Source of the DNA: JAGSPQ01 sp038206395
GTDB taxonomy: Bacteria; Myxococcota; Myxococcia; Myxococcales; Myxococcaceae
DNA length: 64,000 nt
NCBI GenBank assembly: GCA_038206395.1
Contig: JBBRAX010000005.1
Coordinates: forward strand, 124,001 to 188,000
Direction of reading: 5' to 3'
The stretch's first letter is position 1. The number at the start of each line of letters is the position of its first letter. This document shows positions 1 to 8,873 of this stretch, piece by piece. Position numbers and translations under genes: made by a program. Under the pieces are notes generated by a model. That model was not told the origin of the DNA. It worked only from the letters and a program-made list of their open reading frames with translations, and ran no database searches.

Positions 1-2
1 CG

Positions 3-1955
3 ATCGCGCTCAAAGAACGGCTCGCTCCCGTCGTGCAGCGCACGCTGCGACGACAGGTGCGCGAGTACGTGCGGTTCACGAATCGGCGCAGCATCGTCGA
101 AGACTTCGCTCCGTCGGCCGAAGAGCAGGGCCTGTACGACGACGTCAGCGAGTACCTGCGGCGCAGCGAAGCGGCGGCGATCGAGCCGGGCAAGAAGACG
201 CTGCTGACCCTGGTGTACCGAAAGCTGCTCGCGTCCTCGACTTTCGCGATCGCTCCGACGCTGCAGCGGCTCGCCGACAGCCTCGAAGCACGCTTGAAGA
301 ACGCGAAGCTCGCTGCTGCGGCCGACCTCTTCCTCGATGCGGAAGACGCGAAGAACTACGCAGAGGAAGCAGAAGAGTGGGCCGACGAGCCGTCGAAGCC
401 CGCCTCGTTGAAGACTCTGCAGACCGAGCTCTTCGAGCTGAGGTCATACGCAGATCGCGCGTCGAAGATCACGATCAACGCCAAGGGTGAGGCGCTGAAG
501 CGCGCGCTCGATCGCGTCTTCACCGTCGCCCGTGCGCACCAGTGGCCCGAGAAGGCCGTCATCTTCACCGAGAGCAAGCGCACCCAGCAGTACCTGCACG
601 ACCTGCTCGCCGCGCACGGCTGGGCGGGAAAAATCGCGCTGCTGTCGGGCGACGCCGGCACGCCTGAACAGCGGGCCGAGCTCGTCGAACGATTCCGCAA
701 CCAGGCCCAGATTCTGATCTCGACCGAGGCGGGCGCGGAAGGCCTGAACCTGCAGTTCTGCAACCTGGTCGTGAACTACGACCTGCCGTGGAACCCGCAG
801 CGCGTCGAGCAGCGCATCGGCCGCTGCCACCGCTATGGCCAGCAGCGCGACGTGCTGGTGCTCAACTTCCTCAACCGCCAGAACGCGGCCGACGCGCGGC
901 TGTTCGAGCTGCTCGAGAAGAAGCTGAACCTGTTCGACGGCGTCTTCGGCGCGTCTGACGAAATCCTCGGAGCCCTCGAGAACGGCGTCGACTTCGAGCG
1001 CCGCATCCTCGACATCTACCAGTCGTGCCGGCTGCCCGAAGAGATCAACGCCGCCTTCGAGGCGCTGCAGAAGGATCTCGAGTCGCGCATCGACACTCGC
1101 ATGACCGAGGCCCGTTCGCTGCTGCTCGAACGCTTCGATGGTGACGTGCGCCGCCGCCTGAAGATTGCCGGCGAAGAGACGAAGGTGAAGGTCGTCGAGC
1201 GCGTGAAGTCGGCCCAGGCGTTGACGGGCTCGGTGCTGGGTGAGCGGGGGTCGGGCCGCCGCCAGCTGCAGCACGCCGCGAAGGAAGTTCGAACCCGCAC
1301 CAACGATGCGGTGAGCTACCTGGCGATCGACGCGTCCACCCTGCCCGGTAAGCTCGAGGCGCTGGCCGGCAAGGAAGGCTGGTGGTTCGCGTACCGGGTC
1401 GAGCTCTCGGGCCTGAAGGCCGAAGAGAAGGTGATGCACCTGGTGATGGTGCGCGACGGCGATGGCTTCCGCGTGCTGCCGCTGGCCGACGCCGAGCTGT
1501 TTCCGAAGCTCTCGGCCACCGACGAGCTGACGCGCAAGAGCCCGGTCGTCTCGGTCACGCTCGAGCACGAGAAGGCGCTGGTTGCCGCGAAGGACGAGCT
1601 GGTGCGCCACGCCGAAAGGAAGAACGCGCTCGAGCTCGACGCCGCGCGCGAGAGGTCTGATCGTTTCGCCGAAGACTGCCTGCTGCAGCCGCGCGCCGCC
1701 GTCGAGAAGGCCCGCGACGAGTGGGAAGTCAGCCGGCGCAAGGTGCTGACCATCGACGACTCGACCGAACGGCTGAAGCAGCGCGCCCAGGCTGAACGGT
1801 TGGAACGCGAGTACCGCAAGAAGCTGGCGACCCTGCGCCAGCAGGAAGAACAGAAGTACGCCGAGAAAGATCGCACCCTCGCCCAGCTGACCCAGAAGTC
1901 GAAGGTCGTCGCCGGCCGATCGCTGATCGCCTCTGCGTATTTCTGGATGCAGTAA
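3..1955 (+). CDS. SNF2/RapA-like helicase, C-terminal part (5' truncated by window edge)
   Basis: The reading frame is open from the window edge, so only the last 650 residues are visible and a GTG at 33 is probably internal. The visible part begins with the linker between the two RecA-like lobes and then carries a helicase C-terminal domain: FTESKRT at about 188-194, ISTEAGAEGLNLQ (motif V) at about 239-251 and QRIGRCHRYGQ (motif VI, arginine fingers) at about 270-280. After about 330 comes a long Lys/Arg/Glu-rich, largely helical extension of about 300 residues. Such proteins are dsDNA or protein-nucleic-acid remodelling ATPases. Walker A and B lie outside the window, so the exact subfamily (RapA-like, DrmD-like or other defence-type SNF2) cannot be decided here. 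Confidence 0.85.
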   Translation: MALKERLAPVVQRTLRRQVREYVRFTNRRSIVEDFAPSAEEQGLYDDVSEYLRRSEAAAIEPGKKTLLTLVYRKLLASSTFAIAPTLQRLADSLEARLKNAKLAAAADLFLDAEDAKNYAEEAEEWADEPSKPASLKTLQTELFELRSYADRASKITINAKGEALKRALDRVFTVARAHQWPEKAVIFTESKRTQQYLHDLLAAHGWAGKIALLSGDAGTPEQRAELVERFRNQAQILISTEAGAEGLNLQFCNLVVNYDLPWNPQRVEQRIGRCHRYGQQRDVLVLNFLNRQNAADARLFELLEKKLNLFDGVFGASDEILGALENGVDFERRILDIYQSCRLPEEINAAFEALQKDLESRIDTRMTEARSLLLERFDGDVRRRLKIAGEETKVKVVERVKSAQALTGSVLGERGSGRRQLQHAAKEVRTRTNDAVSYLAIDASTLPGKLEALAGKEGWWFAYRVELSGLKAEEKVMHLVMVRDGDGFRVLPLADAELFPKLSATDELTRKSPVVSVTLEHEKALVAAKDELVRHAERKNALELDAARERSDRFAEDCLLQPRAAVEKARDEWEVSRRKVLTIDDSTERLKQRAQAERLEREYRKKLATLRQQEEQKYAEKDRTLAQLTQKSKVVAGRSLIASAYFWMQ

Positions 1956-1976
1956 CCGCAGTTCGAGAATCTGCGG
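1956..1976 (+). terminator. Hairpin directly after the helicase stop codon
   Basis: CCGCAG at 1956-1961 pairs with CTGCGG at 1971-1976, and TTC/GAA inside extends the stem past a one-base bulge. It starts on the base after the TAA stop. There is no T-tract, so intrinsic termination is only likely, not shown. Confidence 0.4.
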
Positions 1977-2052
1977 CCCTGGGCACTGGAACAAGGCGGT
2001 CGCGTAAACCGTTCCACCCCGCCTACTGTCGGCCCCAAGGGGAACCACACAC

Positions 2053-5000
2053 ATGACTTTCGCGTCTGCCGCTTTGCTGCTGGCGTTGACGGCGTCCGCC
2101 ACGCCCATCACCCAGGCCGAGCTGCCTGAATCACTTCGCCCGTGGAGCCAATGGGTCCTTCACGATCTGAAAGAGCTGCGCTGCCCGATCGAGCTCGGCA
2201 GCGAAGACGAGCGCCGCTGCACCTGGCCCGGCCGGCTGCAGCTGTCGCTGGAGACGCGCGGCGGCCGCTTTACCCAGACCTTCAAGGTCTACGTCGAAGG
2301 GCAGATTGTGTTGCCCGGCGACAGCAAGCGCTGGCCGCAGAACGTGAAGGTCGGCGGCAAGGACGCGGTGGTGACGATGGGCGACGACGGCCCGACCGTT
2401 CTGCTGCCAGCAGGCGAGCACACGCTGACGGGCGAGTTCTTCTGGGACGCGCTGCCCGAGTCGCTGACGGTGCCCGAAGAGACGGGGCTGCTGGCGCTGA
2501 CCCTGCGCGGCAAAGCGGTGAAGAACCCCAACCGCGAGACGGGCGGCGAGCTCTTCTTGCAGAAAGAGGCCGCACCCAGCGAAGAGACGGAACACTTCGA
2601 GCTGCGCGTGCACCGGAAGATCGTCGACGAGATTCCGCTGCAGCTCACCACGCGCATCGAGCTCAACGTGGCGGGCAAGAGCCGCGAAGTGCTGCTGGGC
2701 CGCGCGTTGCCCGAGGGCTTCGTGCCGATGTCGATCACCTCGAACCTTCCGGCGCGGATGGAAGCCGAAGGCCGGGTGCGGGTGCAGGCGCGCGCGGGCG
2801 CGTGGTGGGTGGAAGTCGTTGCCCGGCACGATGGCCCGGTTGCCGCGCTGAAGCGCCCCACGCCCGGCGGCCCCTGGACGGAAGGGGAAGAACTCTGGGT
2901 CTTCGAGGCGCGACCCTTCTTCCGGCAGGTGCTCGTCGAAGGCGTTAACGCCGTGGACCCCCAGCAGACGACGCTGCCCGACGAGTGGAAGCGGCTGCCC
3001 GCGTACGGCGTGGCCCTGACCGAGACGATGGCGCTGTCGGAAAGGCGGCGCGGCGACGCGGACCCGGCGCCCGACCTGCTGAACCTGTCGCGCACCCTGT
3101 GGCTCGACTTCGACGGCACGGGCTACACGGCCAGCGACAAGATTTCCGGAACGCTTCACAAGTCGTGGCGGCTCGACATGCAGCCGGGCACCGAGCTGGG
3201 CCGCGTCGTCGCCAGCGGCTCCGACCAGTTCATCACCCGCCTCGACAAGGGCTCTGCGGCCGGGGTCGAGCTGCGCCAGGGCTCGCTGAACCTCGAAGCC
3301 GACAGCCGGATTACCGGGGAAGTCGGCCGCATTCCCGCCGTGTCGTGGAACGCCGACTTTCACCAGGTCTCGGGCGTGCTCAACCTGCCGCCGGGCTGGC
3401 GGCTGCTGCACGCCACCGGCGTCGACGAGGTGCGCGAGACGTGGGTGCACCAGTGGAGCCTGCTCGAGCTCTTCCTCGTCCTCATCATCGCCCTCGCGTT
3501 CGGCCGGCTCTTCGGCGTCGCCTGGGGTGCCCTCGCCCTCGTCACCCTCGCCCTCTGCTTCCCCGAAGACGGAGCGCCCCAGTACGCCTGGCTCTTCGTC
3601 CTCGCCGGTGAAGCACTGGTGCGCGCGCTGCCCGACGGAAAGCTGAAAGCCGTGATCAAGGTCTACCGGGTGACGGCGTGGCTGGTGCTGGTGGTGCCGA
3701 TCGCCCTGCCCTTCATCGTGCAGCACGTGCGGCACGGCCTGTACCCCGCACTGGAACGCCAACAGTCGATGGGCGGCGTCCTCAACTACTCGAGCTACTC
3801 GATGGAGAACGAGGCGCAGTACTCGCGCAGCACCTCGTCGTACGGCGGCGCGCAGAACGAGCCCGCCTCGGCGAGAGACGCCCTGGAGCGCAACGTGAAG
3901 CAGGAGGCCTGGGCGGAAAAGAAGGCGCCGCAGCAGGCGCAGTCGAACCGCGTCAGCAAGCTCAAGTCATTCAACGCGCAGGACTATGACAAGAGCGCGA
4001 TCGTCCAGACGGGCCCCGGCCTGCCGCGGTGGACGTGGACCCAGGTAAGCCTGGGCTTCTCGGGCCCCGTACAGCGCGACCAGCAGCTGTCGCTGTGGCT
4101 GCTGCCGCCGTGGCTGAACGGGCTGCTGGCCTTTCTTCGCGTCGCCTTGCTCTGCGCGCTGGTGCTGCGGACGCTGAGCGTGCCCGGGCGGTTCTGGCCG
4201 AAGGGCTTCAAGGGGGCCCCGGCTGCCGCGGCGGCGGCGCTGCTGCTCATCTCGGGCCGTGCGTTCGCCGGCGCGGAAGAGGCCGCTCCCGCGCCGGAAA
4301 TGCTCGAGCAGCTGAAGGCCTGGCTGACGACCCCGCCTGCGTGCATGCCCCTTTGTGCGGCGAGCCCGAGGATGTTCCTCGAGGCCAGCGCGCGGCAGCT
4401 GAAGCTGAAGCTCGAGGTGCATGCGGGTGCTGACATCGGCGTGCCGCTGCCCGGCAATGCGGCGCAGTGGGTGCCCGAGCAGGTGCTGCTCGACGGCAAG
4501 CCGGCGCCGGGGCTGCGGCGTGATGCCGATGGCGTGCTCTGGCTTGCGGTGACGCCCGGCAACCACGTGGTGCTGATGGAAGGCGCCCTGCCCGCCCGCG
4601 ACACCGTGCAGCTGGCGTTGAACCTGAAGAGCCACCGGGTCGAGGCGAAGCTCGAAGGCTGGACGTTGGACGGCCTCCACGAAGACGGGCTGGCCGACAA
4701 CGACCTGCAGCTGTCGCGCGCCGCAGGTGACTCGGAAGAGAAGGACCCTTCGGCGATGACGTCGTCGCTGCCGGCCTTCGTCAGCGTCGAACGCGAGCTG
4801 GTCCTGGGCCTCGAGTGGACGGTGGAGACGCACGTGCGGCGGCTCACGCCGACAGGTACCGCGGTGGTGCTCGAGGTGCCGCTGCTGCCCGGCGAGTCGG
4901 TGACGACGCCGGACGTGCGGGTGCAGAACGGCAAGGCGCTGGTGAACATCGGGCCGCAGTCGACGGAAGCGACGTGGACCAGCGTGCTCGAGCAGAAGTC

Positions 5001-6141
5001 GCCGCTGTCGCTGAAGGCGCCCACCGGGTTGCCGTGGGTCGAGGTCTGGCGGTTGAACGTGAGCCCGGTGTGGCACGTCGAGTTGGCTGGCATTCCCATC
5101 GTTCACCAGCAGGATGACTCGGGCGCGCGGCTGCCTGAGTGGCACCCGTGGCCCGGCGAGACCGTGACGATCGACGTGCTGCGGCCCGCGGGCGTCGAGG
5201 GCCAGACGCTGACCATCGACCAGAGCGAGCTCACCGTCACGCCCGGCCTGCGCGCCACCGACGCGACGCTGACGGCGAACCTGCGCAGCTCGCGCGGTGG
5301 CCAGCACGTCATCACGCTGCCGGAAGACGCCCAGCTGCAGTCGGTGTCGATCAACAACGTCGTCCAGCCGATTCGGCAAGACGGCCGGCGGGTCGCGATT
5401 CCGCTGGTGCCTGGCTCGCAGTCGGTGGCGATGACCTGGCGGCAGAGCTCGGGCATCGGCTTCAACTGGCGCACACCGCAGATCGACCTGGGCGTCGCGA
5501 GCGCGAACGCCGACCTGAAGCTGAACCTGTCGAGCGATCGCTGGGTGCTCTTCGTCACCGGGCCGCGCATGGGGCCGGCGGTGTTGTTCTGGAGCACGCT
5601 GCTCGTACTGCTGCTGGTCTCGATCGCGCTGGGCCGGGTGCGGATCACGCCGCTGCGCACGCTGCAGTGGGTGCTCTTGACGCTGGGCCTGTCGCAGGTG
5701 CCGATTCCCGCCGCGGCGGTGGTGGTGGGCTGGCTGCTGGTGCTCGGCTGGCGCGAGACGAAGCCCGAGCTGTCGCCGCTGTGGTTCGATCTGCGGCAGC
5801 TGATGCTGGTGGGGTGGACGGCGGTGGCGCTGGGCGTGCTCGCGGTCGGCATCTACCAGGGCCTGCTGGGCCAGCCCCAGATGCAGGTGACGGGCAACGG
5901 CTCGAGCGCGACGACGCTGCGGTGGTTCGCCGATCGCATCAAGGGCGACAACGTGCTCCCGCAGGGCACCGTGTTCTCGGCGCCAATGCTCGTCTACCGC
6001 GGGGCGATGCTCGCCTGGTCGCTGTGGCTCGCCCTCGCCCTGCTGAGGTGGCTCAAGTGGGGCTGGTCGGCGTTCACCGCGGGCGGCCTCTGGCGCAGCA
6101 AGCCCACCCGCCCGCCTCCGCCTCCGCTTTCTGGCACTTAG
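2053..6141 (+). CDS. Large multi-pass envelope protein of unknown function
   Basis: 1362 residues. It starts with a signal-peptide-like segment (MTFASAALLLALTASA), followed by a long beta-rich, probably periplasmic region to about residue 460. Membrane segments lie around 467-500, 510-525, 540-560, 692-710 and 725-740. A second beta-rich region runs to about 1170, and four or five further membrane segments lie at about 1175-1345, ending in a proline-rich tail. No catalytic motif is recognisable. Residues 565-650 are low in hydrophobicity and rich in Ser, Tyr, Gln and Glu. The ATG at 2053 is preceded by an AGGGG-type ribosome site. I do not recognise a named family. Alternating membrane blocks with two extracytoplasmic beta domains suggest an envelope assembly or sensing role, but this is inference. 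Confidence 0.8.
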   Translation: MTFASAALLLALTASATPITQAELPESLRPWSQWVLHDLKELRCPIELGSEDERRCTWPGRLQLSLETRGGRFTQTFKVYVEGQIVLPGDSKRWPQNVKVGGKDAVVTMGDDGPTVLLPAGEHTLTGEFFWDALPESLTVPEETGLLALTLRGKAVKNPNRETGGELFLQKEAAPSEETEHFELRVHRKIVDEIPLQLTTRIELNVAGKSREVLLGRALPEGFVPMSITSNLPARMEAEGRVRVQARAGAWWVEVVARHDGPVAALKRPTPGGPWTEGEELWVFEARPFFRQVLVEGVNAVDPQQTTLPDEWKRLPAYGVALTETMALSERRRGDADPAPDLLNLSRTLWLDFDGTGYTASDKISGTLHKSWRLDMQPGTELGRVVASGSDQFITRLDKGSAAGVELRQGSLNLEADSRITGEVGRIPAVSWNADFHQVSGVLNLPPGWRLLHATGVDEVRETWVHQWSLLELFLVLIIALAFGRLFGVAWGALALVTLALCFPEDGAPQYAWLFVLAGEALVRALPDGKLKAVIKVYRVTAWLVLVVPIALPFIVQHVRHGLYPALERQQSMGGVLNYSSYSMENEAQYSRSTSSYGGAQNEPASARDALERNVKQEAWAEKKAPQQAQSNRVSKLKSFNAQDYDKSAIVQTGPGLPRWTWTQVSLGFSGPVQRDQQLSLWLLPPWLNGLLAFLRVALLCALVLRTLSVPGRFWPKGFKGAPAAAAAALLLISGRAFAGAEEAAPAPEMLEQLKAWLTTPPACMPLCAASPRMFLEASARQLKLKLEVHAGADIGVPLPGNAAQWVPEQVLLDGKPAPGLRRDADGVLWLAVTPGNHVVLMEGALPARDTVQLALNLKSHRVEAKLEGWTLDGLHEDGLADNDLQLSRAAGDSEEKDPSAMTSSLPAFVSVERELVLGLEWTVETHVRRLTPTGTAVVLEVPLLPGESVTTPDVRVQNGKALVNIGPQSTEATWTSVLEQKSPLSLKAPTGLPWVEVWRLNVSPVWHVELAGIPIVHQQDDSGARLPEWHPWPGETVTIDVLRPAGVEGQTLTIDQSELTVTPGLRATDATLTANLRSSRGGQHVITLPEDAQLQSVSINNVVQPIRQDGRRVAIPLVPGSQSVAMTWRQSSGIGFNWRTPQIDLGVASANADLKLNLSSDRWVLFVTGPRMGPAVLFWSTLLVLLLVSIALGRVRITPLRTLQWVLLTLGLSQVPIPAAAVVVGWLLVLGWRETKPELSPLWFDLRQLMLVGWTAVALGVLAVGIYQGLLGQPQMQVTGNGSSATTLRWFADRIKGDNVLPQGTVFSAPMLVYRGAMLAWSLWLALALLRWLKWGWSAFTAGGLWRSKPTRPPPPPLSGT

Positions 6142-6146
6142 TGCCA
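6132..6146 (+). terminator. Perfect palindrome straddling the stop codon at 6139-6141
   Basis: TGGCACT at 6132-6138 and AGTGCCA at 6140-6146 form a perfect seven-base inverted repeat around a single central T, spanning the TAG stop. It shares the word GTGCCACTT with the hairpin just downstream. It could be a terminator or a protein-binding site. Confidence 0.35.
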
Positions 6147-6157
6147 CTTGACGCGTG

Positions 6158-6182
6158 GTGCCACTTTCGAAGAAGGTGGCAC
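6158..6182 (+). promoter_or_regulatory. Hairpin that contains the ribosome-binding site of the lyase gene
   Basis: The arm 6158-6168 (GTGCCACTTTC) pairs with 6172-6182 (GAAGGTGGCAC) through 11 positions, one of them a G-U pair in RNA, around the three-base loop GAA. The 3' arm carries the purine-rich ribosome site (GAAGG, 6172-6176) and ends one base before the ATG at 6184. In the mRNA this would hide the ribosome site, so translation of the downstream gene is probably controlled or at least slowed. Whether a ligand, protein or temperature opens it cannot be read from sequence. Confidence 0.5.
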
Positions 6183-6183
6183 G

Positions 6184-7635
6184 ATGAAGATCCCGAACGA
6201 AGGCCTGGCGAAGGACGCGGTGATGGCAGCGCTCGAGTCAGCGCGGGCGCACGACTGGCCGTGGCGTGAAGGGAAGCTGTTCGCCTACGTGTTCGACGGC
6301 GGGAAAGAGATCGAAGAGGTCGGCAAGCGGGCGCACGCCGCCTACAGCAGCGAGAACGGGCTCGACCCGACGACTTTTCCGAGCCTGCTCAAGTTCGAGA
6401 ACGACGTGGTCGACATGGCGCGGCGCCACCTGGGCGGTGACGAGGCAGTGGTCGGCAACTTCACCAGCGGCGGCACCGAGTCGATCATCCTTGCCGTCAA
6501 GACGGCGCGTGACTGGTTCCGGGTGCAGCGGCCCGAGGTGAAGACCCCTGAAATCCTGGTGCCGATCACCGCGCACGCCGCCTTCCACAAGGCCGGGCAC
6601 TACCTGGGGGTAAAGGTGGTCACGACCGCGGTCGACCCGAAGACCTTCAAGGCCGACCCCGAGGCGATGCGGGCGGCGATGACCAAGAACACGATGCTGC
6701 TGGTCGCTTCGGCGTGCTCGTACGCGCACGGGGTGGTCGACCCGGTCGCGCCGATTGCGGCGCTGGCGCAGAGCGCGGGGATCCTCTGCCACGTCGACGG
6801 GTGCATGGGCGGCTTCCTGCTGCCGTACTTCAAGCGGCTGGGGCAAGACGTGCCCGACTTCGACTTCCGCGTGCCCGGCGTGACCAGCATGTCGATGGAC
6901 TTCCACAAGTACGGCCTGTGTCCGAAGGGGGCGTCGGTGGTGCTCTACAAGAACGAGGCGCTGCGGCGATTCCAGATCTACGCGTGCTCCGAGTGGACGG
7001 GGTACACGATGATCAACACCACGATTCAGAGCTCGAAGTCGGGCGGCCCGCTGGCGGCCGCGTGGGCGGTGCTGCAGTTCGTGGGTGACTTGGGCTACCT
7101 GAAGATCGCGGCCGAGCTTCTTCAGGCGCGCGACGCGCTGACGGTGGGCGTGGGGCAGATTCCGGGCCTGCAGCTGATGGGCAGACCCGAGATGAGCCTG
7201 CTGGCTTTCTCTTCCGACGAGCTGTCGGTTTTCGCGATCGCCGACGCGCTGCAGGAGCGCGGCTGGCGGGTACAGGCCCAGCTGGGGAATGGGCCGAGCG
7301 AGGAGAACATTCACCTGACGATCGCTCCGTCGAACACGAAGTGGACGGGGGACTTCCTGAAGGCGCTGGGTGAAGCGGTCGACGAGGTGCGGGCGGCGGG
7401 GGGAGGCCCGAAGGCGCCGAAGGAGTTTGCGCAGCTGCTGACCGCGCAGCTGCAGGCAGACACGTCGGGCGCGGCGCTGCAGGAATTGCTGGGCAGCCTG
7501 ACCGCAGCGGGCGGCGCGCTGCCGGGAAAGATGGCCGACATCAACGCGCTGCTCAACGAGCTGCCGCAGAGCCTGCAGAAGCAGCTGCTGATCGCCTTCG
7601 TGGGAAGGATGTTCACCCCGAAGGCCGAAGGCTGA
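6184..7635 (+). CDS. Sphingosine-1-phosphate-lyase-like PLP-dependent enzyme
   Basis: 483 residues from the ATG at 6184, chosen over a TTG at 6148 because of the ribosome site at 6172-6176. Group II PLP decarboxylase fold. TSGGTESIILA (94-104) is the phosphate-binding loop, HAAFHKA (131-137) includes the His that stacks on PLP, HVDGCMGG (203-210) holds the Asp that contacts the pyridine, and HKYG (241-244) contains the Schiff-base Lys242. These motifs and the stretch DFRVPGVTSMSMDFHKYG resemble sphingosine-1-phosphate lyase more closely than glutamate or aromatic amino acid decarboxylases. No membrane anchor is present, as in other bacterial members. S1P lyases split phosphorylated sphingoid bases to a fatty aldehyde and phosphoethanolamine. 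The gene is followed closely by a TetR gene and a lipoprotein gene. A different amine phosphate substrate remains possible. Confidence 0.82.
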   Translation: MKIPNEGLAKDAVMAALESARAHDWPWREGKLFAYVFDGGKEIEEVGKRAHAAYSSENGLDPTTFPSLLKFENDVVDMARRHLGGDEAVVGNFTSGGTESIILAVKTARDWFRVQRPEVKTPEILVPITAHAAFHKAGHYLGVKVVTTAVDPKTFKADPEAMRAAMTKNTMLLVASACSYAHGVVDPVAPIAALAQSAGILCHVDGCMGGFLLPYFKRLGQDVPDFDFRVPGVTSMSMDFHKYGLCPKGASVVLYKNEALRRFQIYACSEWTGYTMINTTIQSSKSGGPLAAAWAVLQFVGDLGYLKIAAELLQARDALTVGVGQIPGLQLMGRPEMSLLAFSSDELSVFAIADALQERGWRVQAQLGNGPSEENIHLTIAPSNTKWTGDFLKALGEAVDEVRAAGGGPKAPKEFAQLLTAQLQADTSGAALQELLGSLTAAGGALPGKMADINALLNELPQSLQKQLLIAFVGRMFTPKAEG

Positions 7636-7645
7636 GGAAGGGGCG

Positions 7646-8224
7646 ATGCCGGGCTTGAGGGCGAGCAAGAAGCTGCAGGTGCGGGGCGAGCTGGCGGCGT
7701 CGGCTAACAAGCTCTTCGCGGCGCGCGGCTTCGACGCGGTGACGGTGGACGAGATCGTCGGCGCGGTGAACGTGTCGCGAAGATCCTTCTTTCGCTACTT
7801 CCCGACCAAGGAAGCGGCGTTCTTCGCGCGGCGGGCTGACCAGACCCTGCGGTTGCAAGCGCTGCTCGCCGCTCCAGTGGGCAACGAGGCCCCCTTCGAC
7901 ACCGTGCGCCGGGCACTGCTGACGCTGGCGGACGAGTATATGGACCAGAAGAAGCAGATCCTGATCGAGCACAAAGTGCTGGCGAAGGCGCCGGCGCTGC
8001 TGGCCAGCGACCTCGAGCACGATCGATTCGTCGGCCTGGCGATCGGAGCATGCCTGTCTCGAGGAGCGAAGGCCCCGAAGGCCCGGCTCGCCGCGGCGGC
8101 GCTGATGGGCGTGTTGCGGGTGGTGATCGAAGACTGGGTCGCCGCGGGCGCGAAGTCGGACCTCAAGAAAGCCGGCGCCGAAGCACTGGCGATGATCCAG
8201 CCGATGTTGAGCAGCCGGGCATGA
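7646..8224 (+). CDS. TetR/AcrR-family transcriptional regulator
   Basis: 192 residues. The N-terminal helix-turn-helix spans about residues 10-57 (FAARGFDAVTVDEIVGAVNV, then SRRSFFRYFPTKEAAFF), the classic TetR signature. The C-terminal all-helical ligand domain is not specific enough to name an effector. It lies 10 bases after the lyase-like gene on the same strand and its TGA overlaps the ATG of the next gene (ATGA at 8221-8224), so all three are probably cotranscribed. It may respond to a lipid or fatty acyl molecule made or degraded by the lyase; this rests only on position. Confidence 0.9.
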   Translation: MPGLRASKKLQVRGELAASANKLFAARGFDAVTVDEIVGAVNVSRRSFFRYFPTKEAAFFARRADQTLRLQALLAAPVGNEAPFDTVRRALLTLADEYMDQKKQILIEHKVLAKAPALLASDLEHDRFVGLAIGACLSRGAKAPKARLAAAALMGVLRVVIEDWVAAGAKSDLKKAGAEALAMIQPMLSSRA

Positions 8225-8782
8225 AACACCTCGTCGTCGCCGTGCCGCTGTTCTCAGGTTGTGCCTCATTGGCGATCAACGCGGCACCGAAAAAAAGGGC
8301 CAACGACGTGTTCTGGACGGCGCTTCACGCGGGCGACCGACGGCAAGGTCTCGCACGAGGATCCGGACTACGGACCCGTGATGGACATGGAGACGCAGCA
8401 GGGCCCACTGCGCGTGTGCTGGAACAACTGGATCACGCCGCACAACCACGAAGGGTTCGCGCTGAACCTGGGCGACATGCTGGTGAAAGCAGGCGACCTC
8501 AAGGCCGGCAAGCGCATGTACGAAAAGCGACTCGCGAACCTCGGCGAGAACACCGAGCTCTTCCGTCGGCCGACCAAAGACGTCCCGAAGGGTCGCCTGA
8601 TGATGTTCGCCAGCCAGGCCAACTGCGCCGGCTGTCACGCCGACGCGCCGGCGATCTCGTTCGCCCGCGCAAAGACGCGTGGCAAAGAACTCAGCCGGCT
8701 TGACCACCGATGGGCGGGGGACTCGTCGCCGCGGCCGACTTTATTTGGATGCGCGTTAGCCCTAATAAAATATCAGGGCTAA
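8221..8782 (+). pseudogene. Frameshifted small c-type-cytochrome-like lipoprotein gene
   Basis: The ATG at 8221 overlaps the TetR stop and begins a lipoprotein signal ending in the lipobox LFSGC. That frame makes sense up to about ALHAGD near 8333. After that the convincing frame is shifted by one base and reads DGKVSHEDPDYGPVMDME and onward to the TAA at 8780. The second part carries CAGCH, a CxxCH haem-attachment motif. So a single exported haem protein is split by a one-base or larger indel near 8330-8342. The C-terminal residues after about 8700 are encoded inside the inverted repeat at 8713-8824 and probably replace the original end. An A7 run at 8290-8296 lies upstream of the break but the frames do not fit simple -1 slippage. 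Confidence 0.6.
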
Positions 8783-8824
8783 CGCGTTGTTTGGTCAAGT
8801 CGGCGAAGACGCCGAACCCCCGCC
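8713..8824. repeat. Large nested inverted repeat, possible bidirectional terminator or palindromic element
   Basis: Three perfect arm pairs share one centre near 8769: CGCGTTAGCCCT (8752-8763) with AGGGCTAACGCG (8775-8786), GCCGACTT (8734-8741) with AAGTCGGC (8797-8804), and GGCGGGGG (8713-8720) with CCCCCGCC (8817-8824). The 11-base loop is AT-rich. The bases between the arms do not pair well. It lies between convergent genes, which suits a bidirectional terminator, but it is far larger than needed and it overwrites the 3' end of the upstream gene. Confidence 0.6.
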
Positions 8825-8873
8825 GGCGCACGTCTGGCGCCGCTCGTCCAAAGCCATTTGCCCAGCCGCGTCG

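Noticed and set aside
444..2111. Very long open frames antisense to real genes, for example 444-2111 (-), 2131-3762 (-), 3967-6147 (-), 28421-31174 (-), 31651-34068 (-) and 50572-54525 (-)
   Set aside because: Their translations are rich in Arg, His, Gln and Ala without domains, as expected for shadow frames in high-GC DNA, while the opposite strand encodes recognisable proteins.
6132..6184. Sigma-54 promoter suggested by TGGCAC
   Set aside because: No TTGC element occurs at the required distance; the words are explained by the palindromes.
8290..8342. Programmed frameshift at the A7 run in the haem lipoprotein gene
   Set aside because: The frames differ by +1, which -1 slippage on A7 cannot give, and the convincing first-frame residues extend well past the run.
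8752..8786. Integron attC site
   Set aside because: GTTAGCC...GGCTAAC has the wrong order and does not fit the RYYYAAC/GTTRRRY core, and no cassette array or integrase is present.
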